Below, one piece after another: positions 42,707 to 52,237 of a stretch of DNA of 64,000 bases. The position numbers and the translations under genes were made by a program. The stretch comes from JBKHXF01 sp046566145 (GTDB lineage Bacteria > Actinomycetota > Nitriliruptoria > Nitriliruptorales > Nitriliruptoraceae): NCBI GenBank assembly GCA_046566145.1, contig JBKHXF010000007.1:40586-104585 (forward strand), written 5' to 3'. Numbering within the stretch: position 1 is the first letter of the stretch; each line of letters begins with the position of its first letter. Under the pieces are notes generated by a model, which worked only from the letters and a program-made list of their open reading frames with translations, was not told the DNA's origin and did no database searches.

Positions 42707-43894
42707 GTGTCCAGCAGCGCCACGATCGACGGCCGGGGCCTCGCCCACGGCCCGTTCACCGAGGAGCACGAGGCCCTGCGCGCGTCGATCCGCCGGTGGG
42801 TGGAGACCGAGCTGGCCCCGCACGCCGAGGAGTGGGAGGCCGCCGGGCGGTTCCCCGACGAGGTGTTCCGCCGCGCCGGCGAGCTCGGGTTCCTCGGCCT
42901 GTCGATGCCCGAGGACGTCGGCGGCGCCGGCGGCGACTACTGGGCCACGGTCGTGCTGTTCGAGGAGCTCCCGCGCTCGCGCACCGGGTCCATCCCGATG
43001 GCCATCGGGGTCCAGACCGACATGGCCACCCCGCCCATCGCCCAGTTCGGCACGCCCGAGCAGGTCGACGCCTACCTGCGCCCGGCGCTCGCGGGCGAGC
43101 GCATCGCCTGCCTCGGCATCACCGAGCCCGGCGCGGGCTCGGACGTCGCCGGGGTCGCGACCCGTGCCCGGCGCGACGGCGCCGACTGGGTGCTCGACGG
43201 CGAGAAGGTCTACATCACCAACGGCGTGCGGGCGGACTTCGTCACGCTCGTCGCCCGCACCGCACCGCGGGTCGACGGCGACCCGTGGTCCGGCATCAGC
43301 CTCTTCCTCGTCGACACCGACACCCCCGGCTTCGAGGTCGCGTCCGAGCTCGACAAGGTCGGGATGCGCTCCTCCGACACGGCCCTGCTGCGGCTCACCG
43401 ACGTCCGCGTCCCGGGCGACGCGCTGCTGGGCGTGGAGGGCGAGGGCTTCCGGCAGATCATGTGGGAGCTGCAGGGCGAACGCCTCGTCGGCGCCATCGG
43501 CACCGTCGCCGGCGCGCAGCTCACGTTCGAGCGGGCGCTCGCCTACACCCGACAGCGCGAGGCGTTCGGCCGCCCGCTCACGGGGTTCCAGGTGACCCGC
43601 CACGCGCTCGTGGACATGGCCGCCGACATCGAGCAGGTGCGGCGGCTCACCTACGACTGCTGCGACCGCTGGAACCGCGGCGTGTACGCCACCGACCTGA
43701 TCGCCATGTGCAAGCTCGCCTCCGCCGAGCTGGGCTTCTCCATCGCCGACCGGGCCCTGCAGCTGCACGGCGGGCACGGGTACGCGGCGGAGTCCGAGGT
43801 GTCGCGCTCGTTCCGCGACAGCCGGCTCAACCGCATCGGAGGGGGCACCGACGAGGTGCAGCGCGAGATCGTCGCGAAGCTGCTGGGCCTGTGA
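42707..43894 (+). CDS. Acyl-CoA dehydrogenase (first of a pair)
   Basis: A 395-residue FAD acyl-CoA dehydrogenase of standard length. LGITEPGAGSDVAGVATRA contains the flavin-site signature, GEKVYITNGVRADFVTLVART follows, then ALQLHGGHGYAAESEVSRSFRDSR and the C-terminal IGGGTDEVQREIVAKLLGL. The start is GTG 42707 with AGGGAG six bases upstream. It is followed after 11 bp by a second dehydrogenase, so the two are expressed together and may form a heteromer or act on successive substrates, as seen for FadE pairs in actinobacterial steroid and branched-chain catabolism. Substrate not assigned. Confidence 0.92.
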   Translation: MSSSATIDGRGLAHGPFTEEHEALRASIRRWVETELAPHAEEWEAAGRFPDEVFRRAGELGFLGLSMPEDVGGAGGDYWATVVLFEELPRSRTGSIPMAIGVQTDMATPPIAQFGTPEQVDAYLRPALAGERIACLGITEPGAGSDVAGVATRARRDGADWVLDGEKVYITNGVRADFVTLVARTAPRVDGDPWSGISLFLVDTDTPGFEVASELDKVGMRSSDTALLRLTDVRVPGDALLGVEGEGFRQIMWELQGERLVGAIGTVAGAQLTFERALAYTRQREAFGRPLTGFQVTRHALVDMAADIEQVRRLTYDCCDRWNRGVYATDLIAMCKLASAELGFSIADRALQLHGGHGYAAESEVSRSFRDSRLNRIGGGTDEVQREIVAKLLGL

Positions 43895-43905
43895 GGGACG
43901 CACCG

Positions 43906-45132
43906 ATGACCGACGCCGCCACCGCCAGCCCGTTCGGGGCCGACGCCGCCACCGCCCTGCCGCTGTTCTCCCCCGAGCACGAGCAGCTGCGGGCCTCGGC
44001 CCGACGCTTCGTCGCGGACCGCATCACGCCGCACGTCGGCGAGTGGGAGGCGGCGGAGGACTTCCCGCGCGAGCTCTTCCGTGAGGTCGGCGAGGCCGGC
44101 TGGTTCGGCCTGAAGTTCGACCCGCGCTGGGGTGGGTCCGGGCCGGACCTGCTCGCGCAGGCCGTCTGGGTCCAGGAGCTCGCCCGCTGCACGTCCGGGG
44201 GCGTGGCGGCCGACCTCGGGGCGCACTCCGACCTGTTCGCGCTCTACGTGGACCGGGCGGGCACCGACGAGCAGAAGCAGCGCTGGCTCGTGCCGGCCAT
44301 CGCCGGCGAGATCGTCGGTGGCCTCGGCATCACCGAACCCGGCACCGGCTCGGACGTCGCGGGCATCGCCACCCGGGCCCGTCGTGACGGCGACGGCTGG
44401 GTGCTCGACGGCGCGAAGACCTTCATCACCAACGGTGCGTGGGCCGACACCGTCCTCGTCGCCGCGAAGGTGGACGAGGACGAGGCCGGCACCGACCGGC
44501 CCCACGCGCGCATCACTCTGTTCGTGGTCGACACCGACACGCCGGGGTTCGAGGCGCGGCGGATCCGGATGCTCGGGTGGCGGACGAGCCACACCGGCGA
44601 GCTGCACCTCGACGGGGTCCGGGTCGGTGACGACGCCGTGCTCGGCGGGGTGGGGACCGGCTTCCTGCAGATCGTGCGGGCGTTCGCGTGGGAGCGGGTG
44701 TCGATGGCGCTCGGTGCCGTCGCGGGAGCGGAGGTCGCGCTCGAGCAGGCGATCGCCTTCGCCCGCCACCGCGAGGTGTTCGGCCGTCCGGTCGCGTCGT
44801 TCCAGGTGTGGCGGCACCGCTTCGCCGACGCGGCCACCCGGATCGCGCTCGGCCGGTCGCTCACCGAGCACGCGCTGCGGCTCACCGTCGCCGCCGAGCG
44901 CGGCGAGGACGTGGACCAGGGCGAGCTGACCCGGGCGGTCGCCATGGCGAAGCTGCGGACGCAGCGCATGGCCTTCGAGGTCGCCGACGAGTGCGTCCAG
45001 GTCCACGGCGGCGCGGGCTACCTCATGGAGGTGCCGGCCCAGCGGCTCTGGCGCGACGCCCGGCTCGGGCCCATCGGCGGCGGCACGGACGAGATCATGA
45101 AGGAGATCGTCGCCTCCACCTGGGGCCTGTGA
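43906..45132 (+). CDS. Acyl-CoA dehydrogenase (second of a pair)
   Basis: A 408-residue acyl-CoA dehydrogenase following its partner after 11 bp; ATG 43906 has GAGGGA eight bases upstream. Motifs are LGITEPGTGSDVAGIATRA, GAKTFITNGAWADTVLVAAK, RHREVFGRPVASFQVWRH, VQVHGGAGYLMEVPAQRLWRDAR and IGGGTDEIMKEIVASTWGL. An N-terminal polar stretch of about 18 residues precedes the domain. The two proteins differ clearly, so the pair is old rather than a recent duplication. Confidence 0.92.
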   Translation: MTDAATASPFGADAATALPLFSPEHEQLRASARRFVADRITPHVGEWEAAEDFPRELFREVGEAGWFGLKFDPRWGGSGPDLLAQAVWVQELARCTSGGVAADLGAHSDLFALYVDRAGTDEQKQRWLVPAIAGEIVGGLGITEPGTGSDVAGIATRARRDGDGWVLDGAKTFITNGAWADTVLVAAKVDEDEAGTDRPHARITLFVVDTDTPGFEARRIRMLGWRTSHTGELHLDGVRVGDDAVLGGVGTGFLQIVRAFAWERVSMALGAVAGAEVALEQAIAFARHREVFGRPVASFQVWRHRFADAATRIALGRSLTEHALRLTVAAERGEDVDQGELTRAVAMAKLRTQRMAFEVADECVQVHGGAGYLMEVPAQRLWRDARLGPIGGGTDEIMKEIVASTWGL

Positions 45133-45148
45133 CGGGGCGGCACCGGGA

Positions 45149-45165
45149 CGCGGGCCGTGCCCGCG
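45149..45165. terminator. Hairpin between convergent genes
   Basis: Perfect 7-bp inverted repeat CGCGGGC-CGT-GCCCGCG in the 50-bp gap between the acyl-CoA dehydrogenase stop and the stop of the convergent secreted protein gene. It can serve both directions. Confidence 0.5.
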
Positions 45166-45182
45166 CCTCGTCGTGGCCGTCG

Positions 45183-46040
45183 TCAGCCGCCCTTGCCGGC
45201 CTTGCCGGTCGAGCGCTCACGGACCTCGGCGTCCGGGGCGTCGCGGTGCCACCGGGCGTCCAGCCGGCTCGTGTGCCCGTCGGACGTGAACTCGACGCGC
45301 ACCCGGTCGTCGCCCCGCTGCTCGACGGTCACCGTGCACGCGTCGCAGCTCGCCGTGTACTGCACGACGTGGACGTCCCCCGGCGCGAACGACACCGTGA
45401 CCGTGCCGAGCTCGAGGCGGTAGGTGCGTCGCTCCCCGGCCGGCTCCGCCGGTGCGGGCGGATCGGGGGGCGCGCTGGAGGGCGACCCGGAGGTCGATCC
45501 GGAGGTCGATCCCGGTGGCGGCGCGGCGGCCGCCGGCGCGGGCTCCTCCTCGCCCCCTCGCACCGTGGAGCTCCCGGAGGAGCTGCCCGACGACCCGGTC
45601 GAGGAGGACGCCGGCGACGTGCCCGCCTCGGCGTCGGCTCCCTCCCCGCCCGACGACCCCGCCGGGGTGGACGGGCGGACGGCGGACGCCTCCTCGGCGG
45701 TGCCGGCGCCTCCCGACGCCGTCACCGGGCGCGTGTCCCCCTCGCCCCGGTCCGGCCGCGTGACCACCTCGCCGACCTCGTCGGCGCGGCCGAGGGGGTC
45801 GACCGGCGACGGTGGCGCGAGCTCGGCGGGGGGACGCCCGAGGTCGCGCACGGCTCCGGTCGCGTGCACGGGCGCCTCGACCGACACGGGTCCATCGACA
45901 CCGACGGCGGTCACGATCGCCAGCGGCGAGCGCGGGGCGACGACCTCGTCCGCGACCACGCCGACGGCCGCCACCGCGAGGCCGGCGGAGCCGGCGGTCG
46001 CGAGGGTCCAACCCAGGGTGATCGTGACGAGCCGTCGCAT
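45183..46040 (-). CDS. Putative exported protein with Ser/Gly/Pro-rich linker
   Basis: A 285-residue protein. An N-terminal hydrophobic segment (ITLGWTLATAGSAGLAVAAVGVVA) is a signal peptide or anchor. Residues 40-205 are low complexity (Pro, Ser, Gly, Thr). A C-terminal domain of about 75 residues contains YRLELGTVTVSFAPGDVHVVQYTASCDACTVTVEQRGDDRVRVEF with a CDAC pair that may form a disulfide. Not recognised. ATG 46040 lies 113 bp from, and divergent to, the response regulator, so the two-component system may control it. Confidence 0.65.
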   Translation of the reverse strand: MRRLVTITLGWTLATAGSAGLAVAAVGVVADEVVAPRSPLAIVTAVGVDGPVSVEAPVHATGAVRDLGRPPAELAPPSPVDPLGRADEVGEVVTRPDRGEGDTRPVTASGGAGTAEEASAVRPSTPAGSSGGEGADAEAGTSPASSSTGSSGSSSGSSTVRGGEEEPAPAAAAPPPGSTSGSTSGSPSSAPPDPPAPAEPAGERRTYRLELGTVTVSFAPGDVHVVQYTASCDACTVTVEQRGDDRVRVEFTSDGHTSRLDARWHRDAPDAEVRERSTGKAGKGG

Positions 46041-46153
46041 GTCACGGAGTGTTACCGACCGTCACGTAAGGTTAGGTTAAGGCGAGGAGAAGAGCGCGCC
46101 GGCGGTGGGGATGCCTCACGGCCCCGACGTGCCGACCCCGTAGGCTGCCGCCC
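46041..46153. promoter_or_regulatory. Divergent promoter with tandem AGGTTA motif
   Basis: This 113-bp region between the exported protein and the response regulator contains an unusually AT-rich stretch with two contiguous copies of AGGTTA (46069-46080, within GTAAGGTTAGGTTAAGG). On the minus strand this reads TAACCTAACCT, which could hold a TAACCT -10 box for the exported protein. Direct hexamer repeats are typical of OmpR-class regulator sites, so autoregulation is possible. Confidence 0.4.
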
Positions 46154-46837
<684 letters not shown>

Positions 46838-46855
46838 CCGTCCGGTGACCCGCCG

Positions 46856-48136
46856 ATGAGACGGCGCCTCGTCGGGGTCGCCCTCGCCACCAGCACCATG
46901 ATCGTGCTGTCCTTCCTGGTCCCACTCGGGCTGCTGGTCCGCACGCTCGCCGTGGAGCGCGCCACCGCGACCGCCCGCCAGTCGGCCGCGGCCCTCGGCC
47001 CCGTGCTCGTCACGGGGGACCGCAGCGCCCTCGAGCTCGGGGTCGACACCCTGCGCGCCGACGAGCGGATCGACGTCACCGTGGTGCTGCCGGACGGCAC
47101 CCGCCTCGGGGACCCGCTGCCCGTCACCAGCGACGAGGTCACCCAGGCCCGCGCGGGGGTCGTCGAGCAGGTCGACGTGCCCGAGGGGCGCGCGCTCGTC
47201 ACCCCGCTGCTCGACGCGGCGGGCGACACGGCCGTCGCCGTCGTCCTCGTGCCCCGGGAGGTGCTGGTCGCCGGCGTCAGCGCGTCGCTGCGTGTCCTGG
47301 TCGCGCTCGGCGTCGCGCTGGTCGTCGGCGCCGTGCTCGTGGCCGACCGGCTCGCCCGGTCCGTGGTGCGGCCCGCGGTCGAGGTCGCGGACGCGGCCCG
47401 GGCGCTCGCCGACGGCGACCGCACCGCCCGAGCCCCCGAGGAGGGGCCCGACGAGCTCGCCGACGCCGCTCGCGCGCTGAACCTCCTCGCCGACCGCATC
47501 GACACGATGCTGGCCGCCGAGCGCGAGGCGACGGCCGATCTCTCGCACCGGCTGCGCACCCCCCTGACCGCCCTGCGCCTGGACGTCGAGTCGCTCGCGG
47601 TCCGCGGGATCGACGTCGCGCGGACGACCCACGACCTCGACCTGCTCGAACGCTCCGTCGACCGGTTCATCCGCGACCTGCGCAGCCCCGCCCGACGCGG
47701 CGCCGACCGCCTCGTCGACGTCACCGCGCTCGTCCGGGACCGCGTCGCGTTCTGGTCCGCGCTCGCCGAGGAGGAGCAGCGCCCCTACGGCGTCGAGGTC
47801 CCCTCGGTGGCCGTCCACGTCGACGCCGACACCGAGGCACTCGAGGCGGCGCTGGACGCGCTGCTCGGCAACGTGCTCGCGCACACGCCCCCGACGACGG
47901 CGTTCTGCGTGGTCGTGGAGCCGGAGCAGGAACACGTCGTCCTCGCCGTCGAGGACGCGGGCCTGGGGTGGCCGCAGGACGCCGATGTCCTCGAGCGCGG
48001 GGTGAGCGGGGGCGGCTCCACCGGGCTGGGACTCGACATCGTGCGCCGCACCGCCGAGGAGCACGGCGGCACGCTGCACCTCACCACCTCCGAGCTCGGG
48101 GGCGCCCGCGCCGAGGTCCGTCTGCCGATGCGGTGA
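46856..48136 (+). CDS. Sensor histidine kinase
   Basis: A 426-residue membrane histidine kinase, partner of the preceding regulator. Two membrane helices (residues 8-28 and about 140-165) flank an extracytoplasmic loop of about 110 residues. A HAMP-like segment (about 166-220) follows. The HisKA H-box is DLSHRLRTPLTALRLD with H231. The ATPase domain has LLGNVLAHTPP (N box), VEDAGLGW (G1) and GSTGLGLDIVRR (G2). ATG 46856. The stimulus cannot be inferred; the sensor loop is acidic and without cysteines. Confidence 0.92.
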   Translation: MRRRLVGVALATSTMIVLSFLVPLGLLVRTLAVERATATARQSAAALGPVLVTGDRSALELGVDTLRADERIDVTVVLPDGTRLGDPLPVTSDEVTQARAGVVEQVDVPEGRALVTPLLDAAGDTAVAVVLVPREVLVAGVSASLRVLVALGVALVVGAVLVADRLARSVVRPAVEVADAARALADGDRTARAPEEGPDELADAARALNLLADRIDTMLAAEREATADLSHRLRTPLTALRLDVESLAVRGIDVARTTHDLDLLERSVDRFIRDLRSPARRGADRLVDVTALVRDRVAFWSALAEEEQRPYGVEVPSVAVHVDADTEALEAALDALLGNVLAHTPPTTAFCVVVEPEQEHVVLAVEDAGLGWPQDADVLERGVSGGGSTGLGLDIVRRTAEEHGGTLHLTTSELGGARAEVRLPMR

Positions 48137-48164
48137 CGTCGGGACGGGTCGTACCCTCGAGCGC

Positions 48165-48857
48165 GTGTGCGGTCGCTACGTCTCCATCAGCACGCCGGAG
48201 CAGCTCGCGGAGCGGTTCGGCGTCGACGCGGTGCGCGCCGAGGCGCTCGGCGAGCGCTTCAACGTCGCCCCCACCCTCGACGTCTACGCGGTCGTCGACC
48301 GGCACGACGAGCGCCGGCTCGGGACGCTGCGGTGGGGCTTCCTGCCGGCCTGGGCCGACTCGGTCCGCGCCCGACCACAGCCCATCAACGCCCGGGCCGA
48401 GACCGTCGCGACCTCCGGGATGTTCGCGACCGCGTTCGCCCGCAACCGCTGCATCCTGCCCGCCGACGGGTTCTACGAGTGGCAGGACCGGGGCGAGGGA
48501 CGCCGCAAGCAGCCGTTCCACGTCCACGACCCCGACGGGGCGCCGCTGGCGTTCGCCGGCATCTTCACCGGGTGGCACGACCCCGCCGAGCCCGACGCCG
48601 ACCCGGTGTTCTCGTGCGCCATCGTCACCACCGCCGCCCGCGGGGTGATGACCGAGATCCACGACCGGATGCCCGTGGTGCTGCCGCCGGCGCTGTGGGA
48701 CGCCTGGCTGTCCGACGAGCCCGGCGACGCCACGTTCCTGGCACGGGTGCTGACGAGCATCGAGCCGCCGGCGCTCGTCGCCACCCCCGTGTCGGAGCGG
48801 GTCAACGCGGTCCGCAACGACGGCCCGGAGCTGCTCGAGCCCGCGACCGTCGACTGA
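48165..48857 (+). CDS. SRAP/HMCES family protein (abasic-site DNA-protein crosslink shield)
   Basis: A 230-residue SRAP protein (YedK/HMCES type). The obligatory catalytic cysteine is residue 2 (CGRYVS), exposed after Met removal. Other conserved segments are FNVAPT, RWGFLPAWA, INARAETV, RCILPADGFYEW and IHDRMPVVLP. The family forms a covalent thiazolidine crosslink with abasic sites in single-stranded DNA. GTG 48165 starts the gene 28 bp after the histidine kinase stop. No SOS box is visible upstream. It converges with hemY with a three-base gap. Confidence 0.92.
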   Translation: MCGRYVSISTPEQLAERFGVDAVRAEALGERFNVAPTLDVYAVVDRHDERRLGTLRWGFLPAWADSVRARPQPINARAETVATSGMFATAFARNRCILPADGFYEWQDRGEGRRKQPFHVHDPDGAPLAFAGIFTGWHDPAEPDADPVFSCAIVTTAARGVMTEIHDRMPVVLPPALWDAWLSDEPGDATFLARVLTSIEPPALVATPVSERVNAVRNDGPELLEPATVD

Positions 48858-48860
48858 GGG

Positions 48861-50276
48861 TCACCCGTCGCGCAGCTGGGACGCCACGGACATGGCCTGC
48901 GCGACGCAGGGCGCGATGCCGACGCCGTCGAGCGCCGCGCCGGCGGCGTGCAGCCCGGACGGGAGCCCGGCACGCACGGCCACCACCCGGTCGAGGTGGC
49001 CGACCTCGTACTGCGGGAGCCCCCGCTCCCACCGCGTGACGCGGGTGGCGCGCGGCGGCGCCTCGACGCCCATCGCGTCCGCGACGTCGGCGAGGACCCG
49101 GGCCGTCAGCGTCGCGTCGTCGAGCTCCAGCGCCGACGGGTCGTCGATGCGGCCGACCGAGAAGCGCGCGAGGAACGTGTCGGGGAGGTCCAGGTGGGGC
49201 CACTTCCCGCTCGACCAGGTCGCGGCCTTCACCAGCCGACCGGCCGTGCGGGGCACGAGCATCCCGGACCCCTCCGGCACCGCGGCGGCCGCCGACCGGT
49301 CCCAGGCCGCGGTGACGACGGCCACCGAGGCGTAGGGGATCCCCGCCAGCGCCTCGACGCTGTCCGGGGCGACCTCGGCGAGCAGGCTCGCCGTGGCGTC
49401 CGCGGGGGCGGTGAGCACCACGTGGCCGGCGTCAAGCACCTCACCCGCGTCGGTGGCGACGCGCCACGCGCCGGCGGACGTCCGCTCGAGCCCGACGGCC
49501 CGCACGCCGGTGCGGACCGCGCCGGCCGGCAGCCCGTCGACCAGCCGCTGCACCATGCGGCCCAGCCCGCCGGCGACCGTGTGGAACACGGGGCGGGTGT
49601 CGCCGGCGACGCGCCGGCGGTGGGCGAGCAGCCCCGGCGTGAGCCCGCCGCCGGCGCGCGCCGCCGCCGCGATCATCGGCACCGTGGCCTCGACCGAGAG
49701 CCGGTCCACGCTGCCGGCGTAGACCCCGCCGAGCAGCGGCTCGACGAGCACGTCGACGACCTCGCGACCGAAGCGCGGCTCGAGGACGGAGGCGACCGAG
49801 GCGTCGCCGACGAGCGGCGCCCGCGGGGCGAGCGGCTCCGCGACCACCCGCGCGAGCGTGCGCGGGGACACCACCTCCGCGCGTGCCAGCGCGAAGGGGT
49901 CGGTCGGGACGCCGAAGACGGTCGCCTCCGGCAGCCGGCGCAGCCGGTCGCCGAGCCACAGCCACACCCCACCAGACTGCGGGGCCACCAGGTCGTCCTC
50001 GAGCCCCAGCCGGACCGCCAGGTCGGTCGCCTCCGGACGGCGCGCGAGGAACGCGTCGGCGCCGACGTCCACCCGGAGGTCCTCCCCCGTGGCCGTGCGC
50101 AGCGCCGCGGTGTGGAGCTTGCCGCCCAGCCGCTCGGAGCCCTCGAGCACGACGACGTCGAGGTCGTCGCGCACGGCGTCCCCGTGGGTCGGCCCGTGCC
50201 GGAGCATCCACGCGGTCGCGAGTCCGGTGATCCCGCCACCGACCACGACGACCCGCCCGCGCACCCCGGCCGTCAT
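48861..50276 (-). CDS. hemY: Coproporphyrinogen III / protoporphyrinogen oxidase
   Basis: A 471-residue FAD-dependent HemY (CgoX). The N-terminal dinucleotide motif is VVVVGGGITGLATAW, followed by GGKLHTA, RVDVGADAFLARRPEA, LVEPLLGGVYAGSVDRLSVEAT, FHTVAGGLGRMVQRL and the C-terminal LHAAGAALDGVGIAPCVAQAMSVA. In actinobacteria it acts on coproporphyrinogen III in the coproporphyrin-dependent haem route. The ATG overlaps the stop of the preceding ferrochelatase-like gene by four bases (ATGA), placing it third in a hemE-X-hemY operon. Confidence 0.93.
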   Translation of the reverse strand: MTAGVRGRVVVVGGGITGLATAWMLRHGPTHGDAVRDDLDVVVLEGSERLGGKLHTAALRTATGEDLRVDVGADAFLARRPEATDLAVRLGLEDDLVAPQSGGVWLWLGDRLRRLPEATVFGVPTDPFALARAEVVSPRTLARVVAEPLAPRAPLVGDASVASVLEPRFGREVVDVLVEPLLGGVYAGSVDRLSVEATVPMIAAAARAGGGLTPGLLAHRRRVAGDTRPVFHTVAGGLGRMVQRLVDGLPAGAVRTGVRAVGLERTSAGAWRVATDAGEVLDAGHVVLTAPADATASLLAEVAPDSVEALAGIPYASVAVVTAAWDRSAAAAVPEGSGMLVPRTAGRLVKAATWSSGKWPHLDLPDTFLARFSVGRIDDPSALELDDATLTARVLADVADAMGVEAPPRATRVTRWERGLPQYEVGHLDRVVAVRAGLPSGLHAAGAALDGVGIAPCVAQAMSVASQLRDG

Positions 50277-51019
50277 CGCCCGGCGTCCTCGTGCGCGCGG
50301 ACCGTCGCGAGCACCGCGGCCAGGGCGGCGGCGCGGGTGCCCGACGCGACCGCCGGCTGGACGAGCTCGAGGCCGAGCCCGGCGGCGTGGGCCGCGCCGG
50401 CGGCGTCCCGCCCGTCGTCGGGGTCGACGCTGACCCGGACGACGCGCCGGCGGCCGTGGGCCTCCGCCAGCGCCGTCAGCACGGCGGTGAGGTCGGGCGA
50501 CGTCGCCTCGACGCCGGCAGGGGCCCGGTCGAAGGCGATCGTCGGCCGGACGCCGTCGAGGCGTGCCGCGACGTCCTCGGCGACCTCGCGCAGGAACGTG
50601 CGGTCGGTCGGCTCCACGGCGGCGCCGGCGGCGTGCGGGGCGGTGACGAGCAGGTGGGCGTCGCCCGACCCCGCGCCCAGCCCCTCGCGCGCGGCGGCGA
50701 CCACGGCGTCGACGAGGACGGGCAGGCGGTGCCAGGAGGCGACGCGCCACGTGGCCACGTCGTGCCCTCGTGCGGCGCCCTCGACCTCGGCGAGCCACGG
50801 GTCCCACGCCGGCCACGGGTCGGCCCCGCAGGCGACGAGCCCACCGCCGGCGCCGCCGAGCCGCTCGGCGACGGCGGCCACGGCGCGGGGCACGTCGGCA
50901 CGCTCCGGCGCGCCGACCACGACGAGCCCGTCGGTGAGCCGAGCCGCGACGTCCGCCACGGTCGCCGCGTCGGCCCCGCAGACGAGGAGCCCCGTCGGGG
51001 TTGCCGTCGGGTCAGGCAC
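50273..51019 (-). CDS. Degenerate ferrochelatase-like protein in the hemE-hemY operon
   Basis: A 248-residue protein from GTG 51019 (overlapping the hemE stop by eight bases) to a four-base overlap with hemY. I did not recognise a defined family, but the layout follows a two-lobed ferrochelatase. The first half (ADVPRAVAAVAERLGGAGGGLVACGADPWPAWDPW, then RLPVLVDAVVAAARE) resembles the small-subdomain strands and PLYPQYS region. The second half (DAHLLVTAPHAAG, FLREVAEDVAARLDGVRPTIAFDRAP, RRVVRVSVDPDDGRDAA) resembles the TAHSLP, QSR and GFVSDHxE segments. The catalytic His is displaced and the catalytic Glu region lacks His and Glu. It is probably non-catalytic: a chaperone or regulator, or a decayed HemH. 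Confidence 0.6.
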   Translation of the reverse strand: MPDPTATPTGLLVCGADAATVADVAARLTDGLVVVGAPERADVPRAVAAVAERLGGAGGGLVACGADPWPAWDPWLAEVEGAARGHDVATWRVASWHRLPVLVDAVVAAAREGLGAGSGDAHLLVTAPHAAGAAVEPTDRTFLREVAEDVAARLDGVRPTIAFDRAPAGVEATSPDLTAVLTALAEAHGRRRVVRVSVDPDDGRDAAGAAHAAGLGLELVQPAVASGTRAAALAAVLATVRAHEDAGR

Positions 51020-52139
51020 CGCCCGTCGCCTCGCTCGCGGCGACCTCCGGCGCGAGGGTGCCGTCGGTGCGACCCTCGGCGTGCACCTGCTCGACGACCC
51101 GGGCGAGGATCGCCGGATCGGTCGCCGGCAGCACGCCGTGGCCGAGGTTGAACACGTGCCGCGGCGAGCCGCCGGCGCGGCGCAGCACGTCGCGCACGCG
51201 GCCCTCGACGAGGTCCCAGGGGCCGAGGCACGCGGCCGACTCGAGGTTGCCCTGGAAGGAGGTCCCCTCGGGCAGGCGGGCCACACCGGCGTCGAGCGGC
51301 ACCCGCCAGTCGATGCCCACGACGTCCGCGCCGGCCGCCGCCATCGACCCGAGCAGCTCGCCGGTCGTGACCCCGAAGTGGATGCGCGGCACGCCGAGCT
51401 CGGCGAGCTCGGCGAAGATGCGTCGGCTGTGCGGCAGGACGTAGCGGTCGTAGTCGAGCGGGTTGAGCGCCCCCGCCCACGAGTCGAACACCTGCACGGC
51501 GCGGGCACCGTGGGCGACCTGGGCGCGCAGGCTCGCGAGCGTGGTGTCGGCGAGCCGCTCCATGAGCCGGTGCCAGGTCGGCTCGTCGGTGAACATCAGC
51601 CCCTTGGTGCGGCTGTAGCTCTTCGACGGCCCGCCCTCGATGAGGTAGCTGGCGACCGTGAAGGGGGCCCCGGCGAACCCGATGAGCGGGACGTCGAGCT
51701 CGGCGACGAGCTGGTCGACGGTCTCGAGGACGTACGGGGTGTCCTCCTCGGGCTCGTGGGGCCGCAGGCGATCGAGGTCGGCGGGGGTGCGGAAGGGCCG
51801 CTCGACGACCGGGCCGATGCCCTTCCTGATCTCGAGTCCGATGCCGAGCGACTGGACCGGCGTGACGATGTCGGAGAACAGGATGGCGGCGTCCACCCCG
51901 TAGCGGCGGATGGGCTGCAGCGTCACCTCGGTCGCGAGGTCGGGCGTCTCCACGACCTCCTGGAAGGAGTGCCTCGACCGGATCTCGCGGTACTCCGCCA
52001 GCGCCCGGCCGGCCTGGCGCATGAACCACACCGGCACGGTGTCGTGCGGCTCGCCGCGGCACGCGGCCAGGAACGGGCTCGCGGCCGCGCCGGGCGCGCC
52101 CGTCGAGGACGTGGGGGCCGAGTCGTCGATGTCGGTCAC
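51012..52139 (-). CDS. hemE: Uroporphyrinogen decarboxylase
   Basis: A 375-residue HemE converting uroporphyrinogen III to coproporphyrinogen III. The conserved start of the domain is PVWFMRQAGRALAEYREIR, with AAILFSDIVTPVQSLGIGLEI, VPLIGFAGAPFTVASYLIEGG, VQVFDSWAGALNP, FGVTTGELL, VVGIDWRVPLD and FNLGHGVLPATDP. GTG 52139 is the start, with about 23 residues before the domain. It is the first gene of the haem operon with the ferrochelatase-like gene and hemY; the promoter is shared with the divergent aldehyde dehydrogenase in 98 bp. Confidence 0.95.
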   Translation of the reverse strand: MTDIDDSAPTSSTGAPGAAASPFLAACRGEPHDTVPVWFMRQAGRALAEYREIRSRHSFQEVVETPDLATEVTLQPIRRYGVDAAILFSDIVTPVQSLGIGLEIRKGIGPVVERPFRTPADLDRLRPHEPEEDTPYVLETVDQLVAELDVPLIGFAGAPFTVASYLIEGGPSKSYSRTKGLMFTDEPTWHRLMERLADTTLASLRAQVAHGARAVQVFDSWAGALNPLDYDRYVLPHSRRIFAELAELGVPRIHFGVTTGELLGSMAAAGADVVGIDWRVPLDAGVARLPEGTSFQGNLESAACLGPWDLVEGRVRDVLRRAGGSPRHVFNLGHGVLPATDPAILARVVEQVHAEGRTDGTLAPEVAASEATGGA

Positions 52140-52237
52140 GGTGGGGCTCTCGTGTCGTTCGGTCAGGTCCCGTCCGGTGCGGGTGAGCCTACGGTGCGCG
52201 CGGTGCCGTTCGGACACGTCGTCAGAGGGAGACCGCG

